Made by a program: the position numbers and the translations under genes | Assembly (NCBI GenBank): GCA_905178155.1 | Contig: CAJINV010000004.1 | Location: forward strand, 5,166,242 to 5,230,241 | DNA: 64,000 bases | Reading direction: 5' to 3' | Source of the DNA: Amoebophrya sp. A120 | Lineage: Eukaryota > Sar > Dinophyceae > Syndiniales > Amoebophryaceae | The notes under the pieces: generated by a model | The model's database searches: none | Told to the model about the DNA's origin: nothing | Seen by the model: the letters and a program-made list of their open reading frames with translations, nothing else | Shown here: one piece after another, positions 10,745 through 21,567 of the stretch | Layout: the number at the start of each line of letters is the position of its first letter | Numbering within the stretch: the stretch's first letter is position 1

Positions 10745-12679
10745 TCACAAATGAAATGAGTGCAGGTCCATGTCTAGCCTTGGGTCGATGTCAAGCTTTA
10801 CGTTGACCCCCAAATCTATCCTCCTTCTCCGCGCGGTACTCGTGCTCAAGAACGAGCTCTCGAGTAGCGACTGCGATAATTGTCCCAGCTCGTCCATATC
10901 CACCTGTACATCCATTTCTTTCGTTGGCGCGGGAATGGCAGCTGATGGAATTCTTCTACTACTTCGTGCAGCATTTGTTCCTTGTGATTCTCCTCCCGCT
11001 CCTCCTTTCGTCGTCCACCTTAACACTCCTCCTGCGGAGAAGCTAGTAGAGGCCGATGAAGAGGACCCCGCTCCTACGTCTTCTCGGTACTCGTGATCAG
11101 GACTGGTGGCCGCGTCCACCATAGTAGCCGCACCACCAGTGCAGGGATGCAACTGTTGACCCCCGAGGACCCCAGCAGGAGATCGCCCGGTTGTTGTGCA
11201 TCGCGGATCGGCATTCGAAGCACTACAGCCCTTCTTGGGCGAAACGCCGTAGAAATCTTCCCAACTCCGGTCTTCTTCCTGGTGGTGCACGAGAAGTTCT
11301 TCCTCGCGGCCAGGTGCTGTTATGTTGTTGGGAGTTGCTCCTGTACTGTTTCTCCCGAACACTTTCGTGCGGTGCTTTATCTTCTTCGACGTGGTTCCAC
11401 CAGTGGAACTACCCGCACTCCTAGTACCACCCTCCTCGGCGAAATCTTCTACCTCGTCCACCAATTCCTCACTTGTTCCTCGCGCCGGCGGCGTCGAGAT
11501 CATGAAGAACTCCGCGCGAGACTGGTTCGACAGCGCGCGCTCCCGAGGCGGGTTCTCGAGGTTGTGCAAGCCGGCGGAGGACGAAGACGAGGATGATGTG
11601 TTGGAATGCGTGGAGATTTTGCTTTGCGCATTGAGCTGTCCCTGTCTTGAAGATGCGACGGCTGCATGTAGTTCATCGCCAGCTGCATTTACATTCTGCG
11701 AACCACCGGCAGCACTACCACCGTTGTTCCCACTAACCCTTCCACTAAAGCTGCAGCTCGATTCCGAGGGCGTCGGGCAGTAGTTTGGCGGTAAAGTAGA
11801 ATTGCCCATGTGGTCCACGTTCCGCGTGCCGCCGAAGAACATGAAACGGCGCTCCGGACTTTGGTCCGCGTCTCTGTAGTAGAGGTAGGTGCCGCTGCCG
11901 CTGAGCGTTGGGGGCTGGTGCTGCTGTAGTACATGAGGTTCTTCTACTTCTTGTCCTACCGTGTCCTTGACCCTCTCTGTCGCATTACTAATCGTCTTGC
12001 TTCCCGCAGCGGCTGTCACAAACGAGGACGCCGCAGAGGACGTTTTGCTCGTCGAATGCATGCTTGAGGAGGCTAATAGCTGCTCGCAGAAATGCTCGCC
12101 CTCGGTGGAGTATTCGAACTGCCCTTGTTGAAGCGTTTCTTGGGGTTCTTGCATCTGTTCTTGCTCCCCCATTAGTTGTTGCTCCGTTTCTGGTAGTGGT
12201 GCTTCTTCACCGAGCGTCAATGGATGATCTGGCGGATTTTGCTCCTCGGCATTTTTCTGGTCGTTCGCCTCATCCGAGACCACATTACCGCTATCTTTGG
12301 GTCGTTGCTGTGCAGGCTCGCCTGAAGATGTGGATGTACCAGCTGCACGACTATCTGCATTTCCAATTTCGCTTGTTTCTCCCTCTGCCTGAAAGTAGTC
12401 TTCATCCGTCGCAGTCACGGCGCGCACTGCGTCCGGCGATCCTTCGGAACTTGAGCCCCACTTCTCGTGCAACGGACTGGAGGTCGCCGGACTCAAAACC
12501 GCGTCGAGGTTGTATTGATTTTCGTTGTTTATGTTTTCTTTTTCAACATCAGCAAGGGTGGGAGTTTTGTCGACGTTCAGGTCTTGATGTTGGGTCTCCT
12601 CGCGAAGGTCCATGTTGTTCTTTACGTCTTCCACATCGTGCCCAACCAGGTGCTCCGCAGTGTCCAAATCAAACTGGAC
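10745..12679 (-). CDS. Large acidic low-complexity coding exon, 5' part in palindrome
   Basis: A 645-codon open frame runs from an AG acceptor (exon start 12679, reading VQFDLDTAEH) to a TGA at 10745. There is no in-frame ATG at the start of the frame, so this is probably an internal or last exon. The composition is dominated by Ser, Glu, Ala, Thr, Gly and Gln (TSSASSFVTAAAG, STSSSSSSSAG). The C-terminus is more ordered (MDELGQLSQSLLESS, then RRRRIDLGVNVKLDID). It follows, on the same strand, the similar acidic ORF at 13923-19640, whose last codons resemble an intron start, so both could be one gene of about 2,400 residues. The 5' 410 bp of this exon are duplicated in inverted orientation at 12980-13390. 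No domain recognised. Confidence 0.65.
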   Translation of the reverse strand, partial: VQFDLDTAEHLVGHDVEDVKNNMDLREETQHQDLNVDKTPTLADVEKENINNENQYNLDAVLSPATSSPLHEKWGSSSEGSPDAVRAVTATDEDYFQAEGETSEIGNADSRAAGTSTSSGEPAQQRPKDSGNVVSDEANDQKNAEEQNPPDHPLTLGEEAPLPETEQQLMGEQEQMQEPQETLQQGQFEYSTEGEHFCEQLLASSSMHSTSKTSSAASSFVTAAAGSKTISNATERVKDTVGQEVEEPHVLQQHQPPTLSGSGTYLYYRDADQSPERRFMFFGGTRNVDHMGNSTLPPNYCPTPSESSCSFSGRVSGNNGGSAAGGSQNVNAAGDELHAAVASSRQGQLNAQSKISTHSNTSSSSSSSAGLHNLENPPRERALSNQSRAEFFMISTPPARGTSEELVDEVEDFAEEGGTRSAGSSTGGTTSKKIKHRTKVFGRNSTGATPNNITAPGREEELLVHHQEEDRSWEDFYGVSPKKGCSASNADPRCTTTGRSPAGVLGGQQLHPCTGGAATMVDAATSPDHEYREDVGAGSSSSASTSFSAGGVLRWTTKGGAGGESQGTNAARSSRRIPSAAIPAPTKEMDVQVDMDELGQLSQSLLESSFLSTSTARRRRIDLGVNVKLDIDPRLDMDLHSFHL

Positions 12680-13390
12680 CTGGCTGGTTCTCTTGGAGAG
12701 GTATGCAGCTAGATAGAATGACCATCACCCTGCTCAATTCTTAATGCATACAATGCGCCCATCCACGACAGGGTACCCAATTTACACCTTTACACGGCAA
12801 TAAAGGTGTGGATTGGGTACCCAATCGACGTCGATTGGGTACCCAATCCACACCTTTATTGCCGTGTAAAGGTGTAAATTGGGTACCCTGTCGTGGATGG
12901 GCGCATTGTATGCATTAAGAATTGAGCAGGGTGATGGTCATTCTATCTAGCTGCATACCTCTCCAAGAGAACCAGCCAGGTCCAGTTTGATTTGGACACT
13001 GCGGAGCACCTGGTTGGGCACGATGTGGAAGACGTAAAGAACAACATGGACCTTCGCGAGGAGACCCAACATCAAGACCTGAACGTCGACAAAACTCCCA
13101 CCCTTGCTGATGTTGAAAAAGAAAACATAAACAACGAAAATCAATACAACCTCGACGCGGTTTTGAGTCCGGCGACCTCCAGTCCGTTGCACGAGAAGTG
13201 GGGCTCAAGTTCCGAAGGATCGCCGGACGCAGTGCGCGCCGTGACTGCGACGGATGAAGACTACTTTCAGGCAGAGGGAGAAACAAGCGAAATTGGAAAT
13301 GCAGATAGTCGTGCAGCTGGTACATCCACATCTTCAGGCGAGCCTGCACAGCAACGACCCAAAGATAGCGGTAATGTGGTCTCGGATGAG
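12269..13390. repeat. 1.1-kb perfect palindrome ending at an undetermined base
   Basis: Positions 12269-12829 and 12830-13390 are reverse complements. The centre lies in CGACGTCG at 12829/12830, and the coding sequence of the 10745-12679 exon reappears on the plus strand from 12980. The right arm stops exactly at the single N at 13391. Near the centre are back-to-back copies of a GGTACC-containing motif. The exact end at an N argues for an assembly or amplification artefact, although a real inverted duplication is possible. Confidence 0.9.
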
Positions 13391-13535
13391 NGGTGTAAAT
13401 TGGCTACCCCGGGACTGGGTACCCAATCCACACCTTTCTTGCCGTGGAAAGGTGTAAATTGGGTACCCAGGGATTGGGTACCCAATCCACACTGGGTCCC
13501 AGTATGGATTGGGTACCCAGTGTAGATGGGACACT
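12766..13535. repeat. Repeat family built on TTGGGTACCCAATCCACACC
   Basis: Several copies of a module with GGGTACCCAATCCACACC and the foldback CCTTTACACGGCAATAAAGG occur at 12766-12893 and, with variants, at 13392-13530 beyond the N. Each module is partly self-complementary. Presence on both sides of the undetermined base could have driven a mis-join between repeat copies. Confidence 0.75.
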
Positions 13536-13649
13536 CTGGGTGCTTTTCAGTGCGGGCCGATTTTCCCGGGGGCCGACGAACGGCAGTTGTGCATGCGGAA
13601 GCACGGCAACGCAGTTTGCTCCGGATCCCTTGGCGAACAAATGACAACA

Positions 13650-13850
13650 CAAACCCACGAAAGTTTAAAATTTTATTTTTATTCGTCTAGGACTTCTCGC
13701 ATTTTTCTCTTGTGATGATGCCAGACGACGCGAATTTTCAAAATTTTATTTTTATTCACGTTCGGGGACCGCGAAATTTCAAAATTTTATTTTTATTAAC
13801 ATTCGGAAACCACGAATTTTCAAAGTTTTATTTTTATTGTGCGCTGCCTC
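13650..13850. repeat. 51-bp AT-rich tandem repeat, about four copies
   Basis: The core CAAAATTTTATTTTTATT recurs near 13665, 13738, 13789 and 13840, the last three spaced about 51 bp, each preceded by CACGAATTT or CGCGAAATT. It is a minisatellite in non-coding DNA downstream of the 13923-19640 gene, or inside its last intron. Confidence 0.75.
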
Positions 13851-13894
13851 TGAGATGCAGATGAGGAACTGTTCCCACATGAAATGCAAAATAT

Positions 13895-13940
13895 GGCTTG
13901 CACTGATGTACGCATTTGCGCATCACAGATTCCGGGTGAG
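13895..13940. mobile_element. Possible degenerate IE-2 introner end
   Basis: On the minus strand the sequence after the Leu-Asp-Gln codons reads TCAAATGTTGACTCTCACC, followed by GAATCTGTGATGC. This resembles the IE-2 terminus and subterminal word. No matching second end was found nearby. It may mark the intron after exon 3 of the acidic gene. Confidence 0.4.
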
Positions 13941-16900
13941 AGTCAACATTTGATCTAGGGATAAGAACCGGGTCGACTTGATTTCTGGCTTCACATTGTC
14001 CACCTCCTGCTCCAACGCATTCACCAACTCGGCGGCGTCACTTTGAAGAAGAACAACGTCGTTCTTTGTTTCATCATCATCTCCTGTTGCAGATACAGCC
14101 TGTTCGCCTTTGTCTTCGTCTTGCTGCAGGTGGTCCAGCTTTGTTTCGTTCTCCCCGACCGCAATTCCACCACGAGAAGCTGCTGCTGCTGCTGGATCCT
14201 CACCCCCTTCTCCAACATTCGCAGTTCCGCGTGTCTTTCGCATCCTGTCCCGTTTCGCTGACAACCGCTCCCGCGGTGACGCCGAAGCGAGTCTTTGGTC
14301 CACGACGGATTTGAAATCTGGCTTCTTCAGCCTAGAAGTTCTTGTACCAGGCTTTTCAAATTTGAATTTCCGCCGGACAATTTCCGCCCAGTTCTTACGT
14401 GCGTTCGGGTCGACGCCAACGACCTGTTCTGCTTGTGGCTCGACGGCTCCTGGTGGAGCAGCAGTTGATGTAGTCCCATCGTTTTTTACGTCCGCTTGTA
14501 GTTCCGCAGTACTTTCATTTTTTGCGTCTGCCACAAAATCTGCTGTTGAATCATCCCCAGCTTCGCCAGCATCAGAGGTATAGATTTCCACATCCTGCGT
14601 CGCTTTGGAAAGTTCTGCTAGTGGGATGTTGCCGTCGTCGACGACTGCTGGCTGGTTTTGTTCTTCCTCGATGTTATTTCGACCATTTTCACTCCATTCC
14701 ATAGTCTCGGTTGTAGTGGGTGCAGCAGCTGTGTCTGCTCGTTCCGCATCTGGAGTGAATATTGGGTCCACTGCCCCCGCAAGCGTGGTCGACGACGACG
14801 TCGGGAGATTTTTATTACCCAATGATTCCCCGCCGCCCCTGTCTTCAAGGAAACTATCCTCTTCCGGGGAAACCAGCGGGGAGTCAGGCACTGGGACGGC
14901 CATCGCATCACTTTCCCCGGCGGCAAGTTCCGCAAGGCCGGCGGGTAAGAGAGACGGCTGGGTCGTTATGTCTTCGTCTTGTTGATCTTGAACTTGATCT
15001 GCATTTTCATTTTCTTGCGTACTATTGACATCGTATCTCTGGGCCGTGGCAGTTGTCTCCTGGTCTATCACGACCATCGCGGCCTGCGGCTGCTCCCCAT
15101 CTTCATCTGGTTCCTCGTCTAAATTCGACAACTCCAGGAGGGACAAATCGCCAGCTGCATCGGGCTCCGCGATGACCGGAGCTTCGGGCGCTACTCCCAT
15201 CTCTTGTTGTATCGTTTCGCTCGTTTCGACTGCTCCTCCACCTCCAGCTGCTGTTGAGTTGAGCATGATGTTCTCTTCCTCCACTTCCCTGTCCGCTTGC
15301 AGCACCGCCTCGCGGATCGATGCGCGAACACTCTCAGCGACGTCTTTGCCTTGATCTAGTACCTGCTGGGGGTTCGGCGAGCCTGCATCCTCATTAGTTG
15401 CACGAATTATATCCGCGGTCGGAAGTTCTACACCAGCATTTATTTGACCTGTAGTTTCCGCTCTTCCGTCTCCTTCGTTTTCGGAGGCGCTCGGAGCGCC
15501 AAAATTTACCGACGCGGTGGCCCTCTGCGTCGTAGCCGTAGTGCTGTTGGCAGCTGCGACCTCAGATGATGTTGATCCGGCATTTGGTTGTTCTGCAACA
15601 GGCATTTTCACCGCATCACCCTCTTCAACGCTAGATGATACGTCAGCACCTGCTGTGGCCGTTGCGGGCGGCTCATGTTCATCTGGCTGATCTTCTCCTG
15701 CATCTTTTTCTAGTAGTACGGGTGCAATCCCAACTTCCTCCGCCTCCGAGTTGCTGCTCGGTGCGCCGAAGCTGACGGAAGCGTTCGCCCTTTGCGGAAA
15801 AACAATGGCTGCACCAGACTCCGCTACTTCTGCCCCGCCCCCGACAGGGGCGTCCTCTCGAGCCTCATCAAGATCCGATGAGCTAGGGGCGCCGAAAGTG
15901 ATGGACGCATTCTGTCTTGTTGCCGGAATTACTGGAGCAGCACTATCTACTGTGTTGGTGTTTTCCTCATCTTCACCATCCGCATGATTCCGTTCTTGTC
16001 CATCGGCGTTCTTGGCCGCTTCAGACGCGCTGCTTTCCCCACCATCTCCGAACGCCACTGAGGTGTTCGGCCGTCTGAAAGACAGCTTTGCTAGGCTGAT
16101 ATTGCCGTCCCCCTCGTCGTCTTCGTCTACGATGTCTTTTGAAGATCCTGCAGCACCGTGCGTATTGTTGTTCACCATTCCGTCAAGAACTTCAGGAGAC
16201 ACAGACGGTCCTTCACCAGATCCAGGGAGCTGTTGTTCTCCAAGTTCACCTTCTCGTCCTTCGTCAGGAGTACCTTGCGGACGCACCGGTTGTGAAGTCA
16301 CTTTTGTTTTCTCCTCCGCTATGACATCACCGGCGGCCAGATTATTGTCCTCTTCGTCGTTGTTCTGCGCGTCGTCCCCTAGTTGCGCTTGCGCCGGCAC
16401 TGCCTGTGCCTCTACCAGTCCACCAACTACAACATCTTCTTGCGGGGGCATATTGATTTCAATCGCCGGCGGTTCGGTCAACGGGGGCGACCGCGACTTG
16501 CCGCGAAAGTAGTCGTCCACAATGGTTTCCTTCGACAACCCGTCGCTTTCCGAGACCACAACCAGCGGTAATGGGCTACTGGCAGCGATGGTCGTGCTCG
16601 TGGTCGGCGGTTGTTCTTGCTGCGATAGTTCTGGGTCGTCTGCGGAGGACAACTTTGGCTGCAGCAATGGAGGTAGTGCAGCACTACTCGGCGGCGGCTT
16701 GTTTTCACCTTCGGGTCCTCGTGCAGGCATTCTCTTTAGTTTCGACGTCCCTGGAGGTGTAACCGAACAAACTCCAGGCGTAGTAGAAGTTGCGGCGAGA
16801 ACAGAGAGCTTGTTCTCATCCTCCACAGATGAAGAGACCACATGTGCGGCGGAGGCTGAAATGACCGCATCTTGTTCTAGGGCTCCTGCAGCTGCAGAAA

Positions 16901-19640
16901 GATGAACCATCGGAGTCGAGGACTCAACTCTCTTCTTTACCGCCTCCGCCTCCTCAACACCACCCGCCAACATCCCAGCCATCGGCGAAGGCGCAGGATC
17001 TTCGTGCTCGGTCGTCTCCTGGTCTTGTGCCTGAAAAGATCCATCTGCTCCGCTGTCCATTTCAGGGAAGAACTCCGGTTCCTCCGGACCGAGAAGGGGC
17101 GAATCCGACATTTCTTCTAGTAGCGGCGGCCGATCGGGACTCGATTCAACTGGGTTGTTCGCGGGGGTCAGGTCCAACGGAGACATGGTTCCAGCGTTTA
17201 TGTCTTGCGAGAAAACCGGGAGAGTGGAAGGGAAGACAAAAGACGTCGGCTGGGCGCCACCTGTAGGTGTTGTGCAGTAATGCTATACTATTCCTATTCT
17301 GGATGTTCTACCTTGCCAGCTCAAACGATGAAACTGGGAGGTATCCATATCTAACAAAGCAGATCCATGCAGATGATGGTCATGTCGGCTGCAAAAACTG
17401 CAGACATGTATTTACTTAGTACCTCTCGAATCCAAGGCAAGCTGCGGCCCCATGAAGTGCGGCGCTCTAGCGAACGCTGGTGAGGAGTTGGGACTGTTAC
17501 TTCTGCTACGTGAAGATGATGAGGTAGGACCAACTACTGCAGTTGAAATCTTTGCTGCGCCCTGAAGAGATGAACCAAACTGTTTCGCCGATAGCGGCGC
17601 TTGTTTGCTAGGTGAAGACTTCTCGGGCGACGACTTTTCGGGTGAGGATTCCCACTGTTCCGGCAGGGGGATGTCCTCAAGAATCGGGCTGTTGGAGAGC
17701 AGCGGAACAGCGTTATTTGTTCCAGGAAAATCTTTCTCTTCCAGACGAGGATTTGTTGAAGCAAGACCTTGCTTTCCTTGTTCGTGGTCCTGTAGTTCTT
17801 CGTGCTCGTCGGATACCGAGTGCAAGACTTCTACATCTACTATCCCGTCATCGTCGTGCTCGTGGTCCTTGTTCTTACCTTGTTCTCCGCGCGCTGCGTT
17901 CGCGAGCACTTGGTACGCAGCGTCTGCGTCCGGATTTCTACTAACCGCATCGTGTCGTGTCTCCTCAACGTCGAACACATGATGGTCTTGATCTCCCGAA
18001 TTAGTGGTTTTCTTGCTCTGCACCGGCAGGCCGCTGACCGTCGTGCGCAACTCCGCGTCCTCCACAGTGGTTTTCACCACCTCTTCCCACGTGGCATCCG
18101 AGAAGAACTCCGTGCCGCTCGCACCCGTGGAGTTGCTCTTCGACTGGATTGGGTCTTTCCGACTGTTCTTGCTGTTCGTAGCGATATCCGCGAGATGGTC
18201 GTCAAAGTCCAGGTCATCAGAGTCGTCCTCAGAGGGAACTTGGGACAAAACCGTTTCGTCTGACCCCACGTCCTCCGTTACGAAGGGGTACAGTTGATCT
18301 TGATCCTGACCACCTCCTAGTACAGCTCTACTGTGAAGATTCCTATTGCCATTTATGTTTTTTGCGGTAGTACCAGCACGAGCCTCCTCTTCGTCTTCAG
18401 GCGGCAAAAGCTCGTCGATTACGCTCGTGAGACCCAAGACCACCCCACTGACGGTCTGCTTCACGGTGGACCGCACGTTTTCAGATGTTAAGGAAGCGAC
18501 GATGGCTTCGGCGGTGGATGAAGGTTGTTTCTCTGCTTCTACAACTCCGGTTGTTGTTCCTGCTCTTGATCGACTAGCTGACGAGGCGGCAGGGGTGCCG
18601 CCGTTCTCCTCGGCAGTTTGCGATTGGGGTGGAGATCTGTTGTTGGTCCCGCCCATCATGATGCCGCCAGAGGCGGTCCTGGCGTTGCTGCTAGAAGTGC
18701 CGGTGTTCTGCGCATCGTTGAAGCGCAGATTCTCCACTAGGTCATCCATTTGAAACACGGACGTGACCATGTCGACAACGTCGTGGACCTCGTATGGCGT
18801 TCTCAAATGTTACATTCTCGACTGTTACAGGAATTTGTAATGCAAGAATAGCACAGGTGAGAGGGAGAACCCTGCGCGTCTTGCATTACAGATTTGGTTC
18901 GGATTCTAGGGCTATTTAGCGCGTCGAGAATTCGTCATGCGAAGTAGTTTGATCGTCTGGGAGCTCATGGTCGTTTTGCATGACAAATCATGTAACAGCT
19001 GAGAATGTCACGTTTGAGAACGCCATACCTCGTCTACCAAGGTGCGGGTGCTGCTCCGCATGGCGTCGTGCACCGGTCGCCGAAGAACGTCCTCCGACTC
19101 ATCGATTTCCGACGTGTCCGAGTCGTGCACTCGGTCTCTATGCCGTTCACTTTCATGTTGTTCCTGCTGTATCTCATGCTCAGCATGTTGTTCTGCCTCT
19201 GCCTCTGCCTTCGGACCTCGAGTTCTTGCATGATCATCCGCGTACTTTTGCTCACCCTCCGCCTCGATATGATCATTATGCCCCCGCTTATAGATTTCTT
19301 CTTCTTCCATCCTCCCTCCTCTTCTGTCCACAGCCCGCTGTCGCAACTCTTCGATTTCGGCCTTCGCTGCGGAGGCGTTGATGTGTTGGTCAGCTGTAAT
19401 CTCGTTATGTTTCTTGTTGACAACCACATCTGTAGTTCCTTGTTGATGCGGAGGTGCAGCAGCATCGTCTCCAGCTTGTTCGCCCTCGTGATTGGGTTCG
19501 GAAAAATTCACGTCCTGGTTGGCTGCAGCGTAAAAGTTTTCGTGTTCTTCGCTGTTATCCACGCTAACCGTAGAAGCTCCGGCGCTTGCAGCTGTCCCAG
19601 GATCTTCGGCAACAGTGCCGCCGGCCTCCTCGACGGACAT
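13923..19640 (-). CDS. Giant acidic low-complexity protein, three joined exons
   Basis: Exon 1 (19640-19029, start MSVEEAGG) is Glu/His-rich with a likely coiled coil. An introner intron (19028-18789) restores LVDE to VHDVVDMV in frame. Exon 2 (18788-17423) is acidic and Ser-rich with repeated SPEKSSPEKSSP. A GT-AG intron (17422-17261) joins it in frame to exon 3 (17260-13923). The joined product exceeds 1,750 residues. Exon 3 holds four copies of a motif like NASVSFGAPSSxSE (for example RQNASITFGAPSSS and RATASVNFGAPSAS) and several GNISLAKLS-like words. Near its end is a basic segment (KNWAEIVRRKFKFEKP). The last codons look like the edge of an IE-2 introner, so the true C-terminus may continue into the 10745-12679 exon. 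Function unknown; probably a disordered scaffold. Confidence 0.75.
18794..19026. mobile_element. Introner, family IE-2
   Basis: TIRs begin TATGGCGTTCTCAAATG (left) and the matching inverted end at 19027. The TSD ACCTCGT lies at 18787-18793 and 19027-19033. Here the TSD supplies GAG, so the intron (19028-18789 on the minus strand) has normal GT and AG ends and joins LVDE to VHDVV. Confidence 0.9.
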
Positions 19641-20676
19641 TGATGTTGCACAAAATTTCAACAGCGGTATGTCAGAAGTTGCGACCCATTTTTACCCGTT
19701 TCATAAAGAAGCGCCAACGTTGGGATCGAGACACGAAAAGCACCAAAGAACAGAGACGGTTTTATGTTCAGCTAAGATCCTCTACTCTCCTAGGACAACT
19801 TCTAACACGATCATACTGTGCTGTGGTCAACAAGAAAAACAAGTTGGTGCCAGAAGAAGGACCAGAGGCAGAGAGTGACAGTGTTTCTCGAGTTGGAACA
19901 TAAATCGAAAAACGAAGGTCGTGATAAAGCAGATCGAGAAAAAAACTCGTGGGAGCGAGGAGCCATGATGCTGGCAACGATGTTGGTGTACAACGTCCTC
20001 GCCTGTTCACAAGTTGTTGTCTTCGAAAACCACGCTTGGGATAAAAATGCCTCGTCCACTTGAATACGGCTACTAACTTCCTCCTTCCCGAGGCCGACAC
20101 GAGTCGATCTACTTCTGTGCGAACATCGATCGATCGATAACCATCAAGGCTGAGGACTCAAGAAACACCAAACATGCTGCTACGTGCAGAGGCCACGTAC
20201 ACTTATCTTGCTCAAAATGTGGTACGGAGGTCTGGCTTGATACCAGAGTCATGAATGAGTTTTTCGGTTTCTCAATTCCAATTGGCCATTTCCTTGCCAG
20301 TACATAATGTCGAAGATGTCGTGGGCCCAAACAAGGAGCCGGAATTTGTTTTTTGCAACCCTTGTTGCTGCACAACACTATTTTACACATGCACAACATC
20401 ACAAGACTTCGGAGTCTATGATCGGTATCGAAAACATCTATCATTGAACCTCGCCCACGCTGTGACGTAGTAACCACACAGTGGTCGTCCTCCAAAACTC
20501 AAAGCAAAAACCTATTCCTATGCGAAGGAATGCAGAAGTCTAATTCTTTCTTGTCCGAATCATGTTCCGCGGAAGTTGCACAACAAGCACCCTTTTTGGC
20601 TCGTCCTCACCCCCGCAGCCACGGCGACTAAGCAGAGCTAGTACTTGTACTTCTTCACAGCGATTTTTACTTATCC
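19641..20676. other. Intergenic region
   Basis: Only scattered ORFs with non-ATG starts and no recognisable domains occur between the lipocalin stop and the start of the acidic gene. I see no repeat or RNA gene. Confidence 0.5.
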
Positions 20677-21567
20677 CTACAGTTCCGACCCCTCGCCACC
20701 GTCGAAACCAGTGTACAAAAAGTCCTCCTTGGTGACCTTCGTTTCCTTGCCGCCCTTGTTGACTCTATCGACATTGCAAATACGTCTGGGTCTGGTGGAA
20801 TTTGTGTTGCGAGAGTTGAAGAAGTAGTACAGCACGATATGTAGAAGTGCAAGGACAGCAGTGGGAAGTTTTTTTGTCGTGCTGGAAGGCAACTTGTCGT
20901 GCTTGTTCACGAATGAATTCGCAATAAGGCGCGGAGATCTTCTCATGGTGTCTTTAATATGCCGTCCTATAAGCGGCCAGTGCCAGTCTGCAATGCTGCA
21001 TGTACTATCAGCAACACAACTTTCCAGAGGACCCAGACATGTCATTTACATTTGATAGACCCCATCGATGAGCATTTGCACCCGCTGCTCCGCCTTTTCC
21101 TTCGTGGTCGGGTTCTCCGCGCGCTCCAGCACCCAGGCAAATTCCTTGAAGGTAATCCCGAGGAAGGAAACGCGGGAATAAATCAATGCGTAGTTTTCGT
21201 AGTCCGTGTCAATCACCTGGTAGTCGCCCCAGAACGGCGCGTTGCCGATCTTCACCTGCAGCACCCCCTCGGTCGAGTCTTTCGGCTTCCGCGCCTTCCC
21301 CTCCAGCGTGACCCGGTGCAGCTTGGACGCCGGGTCCGTCTTGTCCACCGGCTGGAGGTCGCTGTTTTCCACTTTCAGAAACTCGTACGCGCTGTTTTCT
21401 TCTTCTACTTGTGGTCCACCTTCTTCCATTTTCGAGTAAATTGCCTTCGCTTTCTTGCCGTCTTGAAACGGGTTGGGCAGACGGGCGCGCTCCCACCAAA
21501 CCCCGAGGTACCGAGTCGTGTCGAAGTTCTGCACGACAACCACGGAACGACTCGCGGACCCGCCCAT
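20677..21567 (-). CDS. Lipocalin-family protein, two exons
   Basis: Binds a small hydrophobic ligand in a beta-barrel (family knowledge). Exon 1 (21567-21058) starts MGGSASRSVVVV and carries the lipocalin GxW signature in YLGVWWERARLPNPF. Later strands read NYALIYSRVSF and FAWVLERAE, the last typical of the Blc-like group. The exon seems to stop at YQM, but those codons belong to an IE-1 introner. Removing it (20773-21057) joins DGV to DRVNKGGKETKVTKEDF in exon 2 (20769-20677), for about 200 residues, stop TAG. The MGGSAS start fits the MGxxxS N-myristoylation pattern and there is no signal peptide, so the protein may be membrane-anchored on the cytosolic side, as an inference. Confidence 0.85.
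20773..21057. mobile_element. Introner, family IE-1, in lipocalin gene
   Basis: The left end reads TTGCAAATACGTCTGGGTCT and the right end ACATTTGATA preceded by CCCAGACATG. A GAC triplet flanks both sides. The element hides the true last exon of the lipocalin. Confidence 0.8.

Noticed and set aside
12980-13525. Plus-strand ORF of 177 codons identical to the acidic protein
   Set aside because: It is the inverted copy within the palindrome and runs through the N at 13391, so it is not an independent gene.
20109-20495. 128-codon minus-strand ORF upstream of the lipocalin stop
   Set aside because: It starts with a non-ATG codon, has no domain, and no splice site links it to a neighbour.
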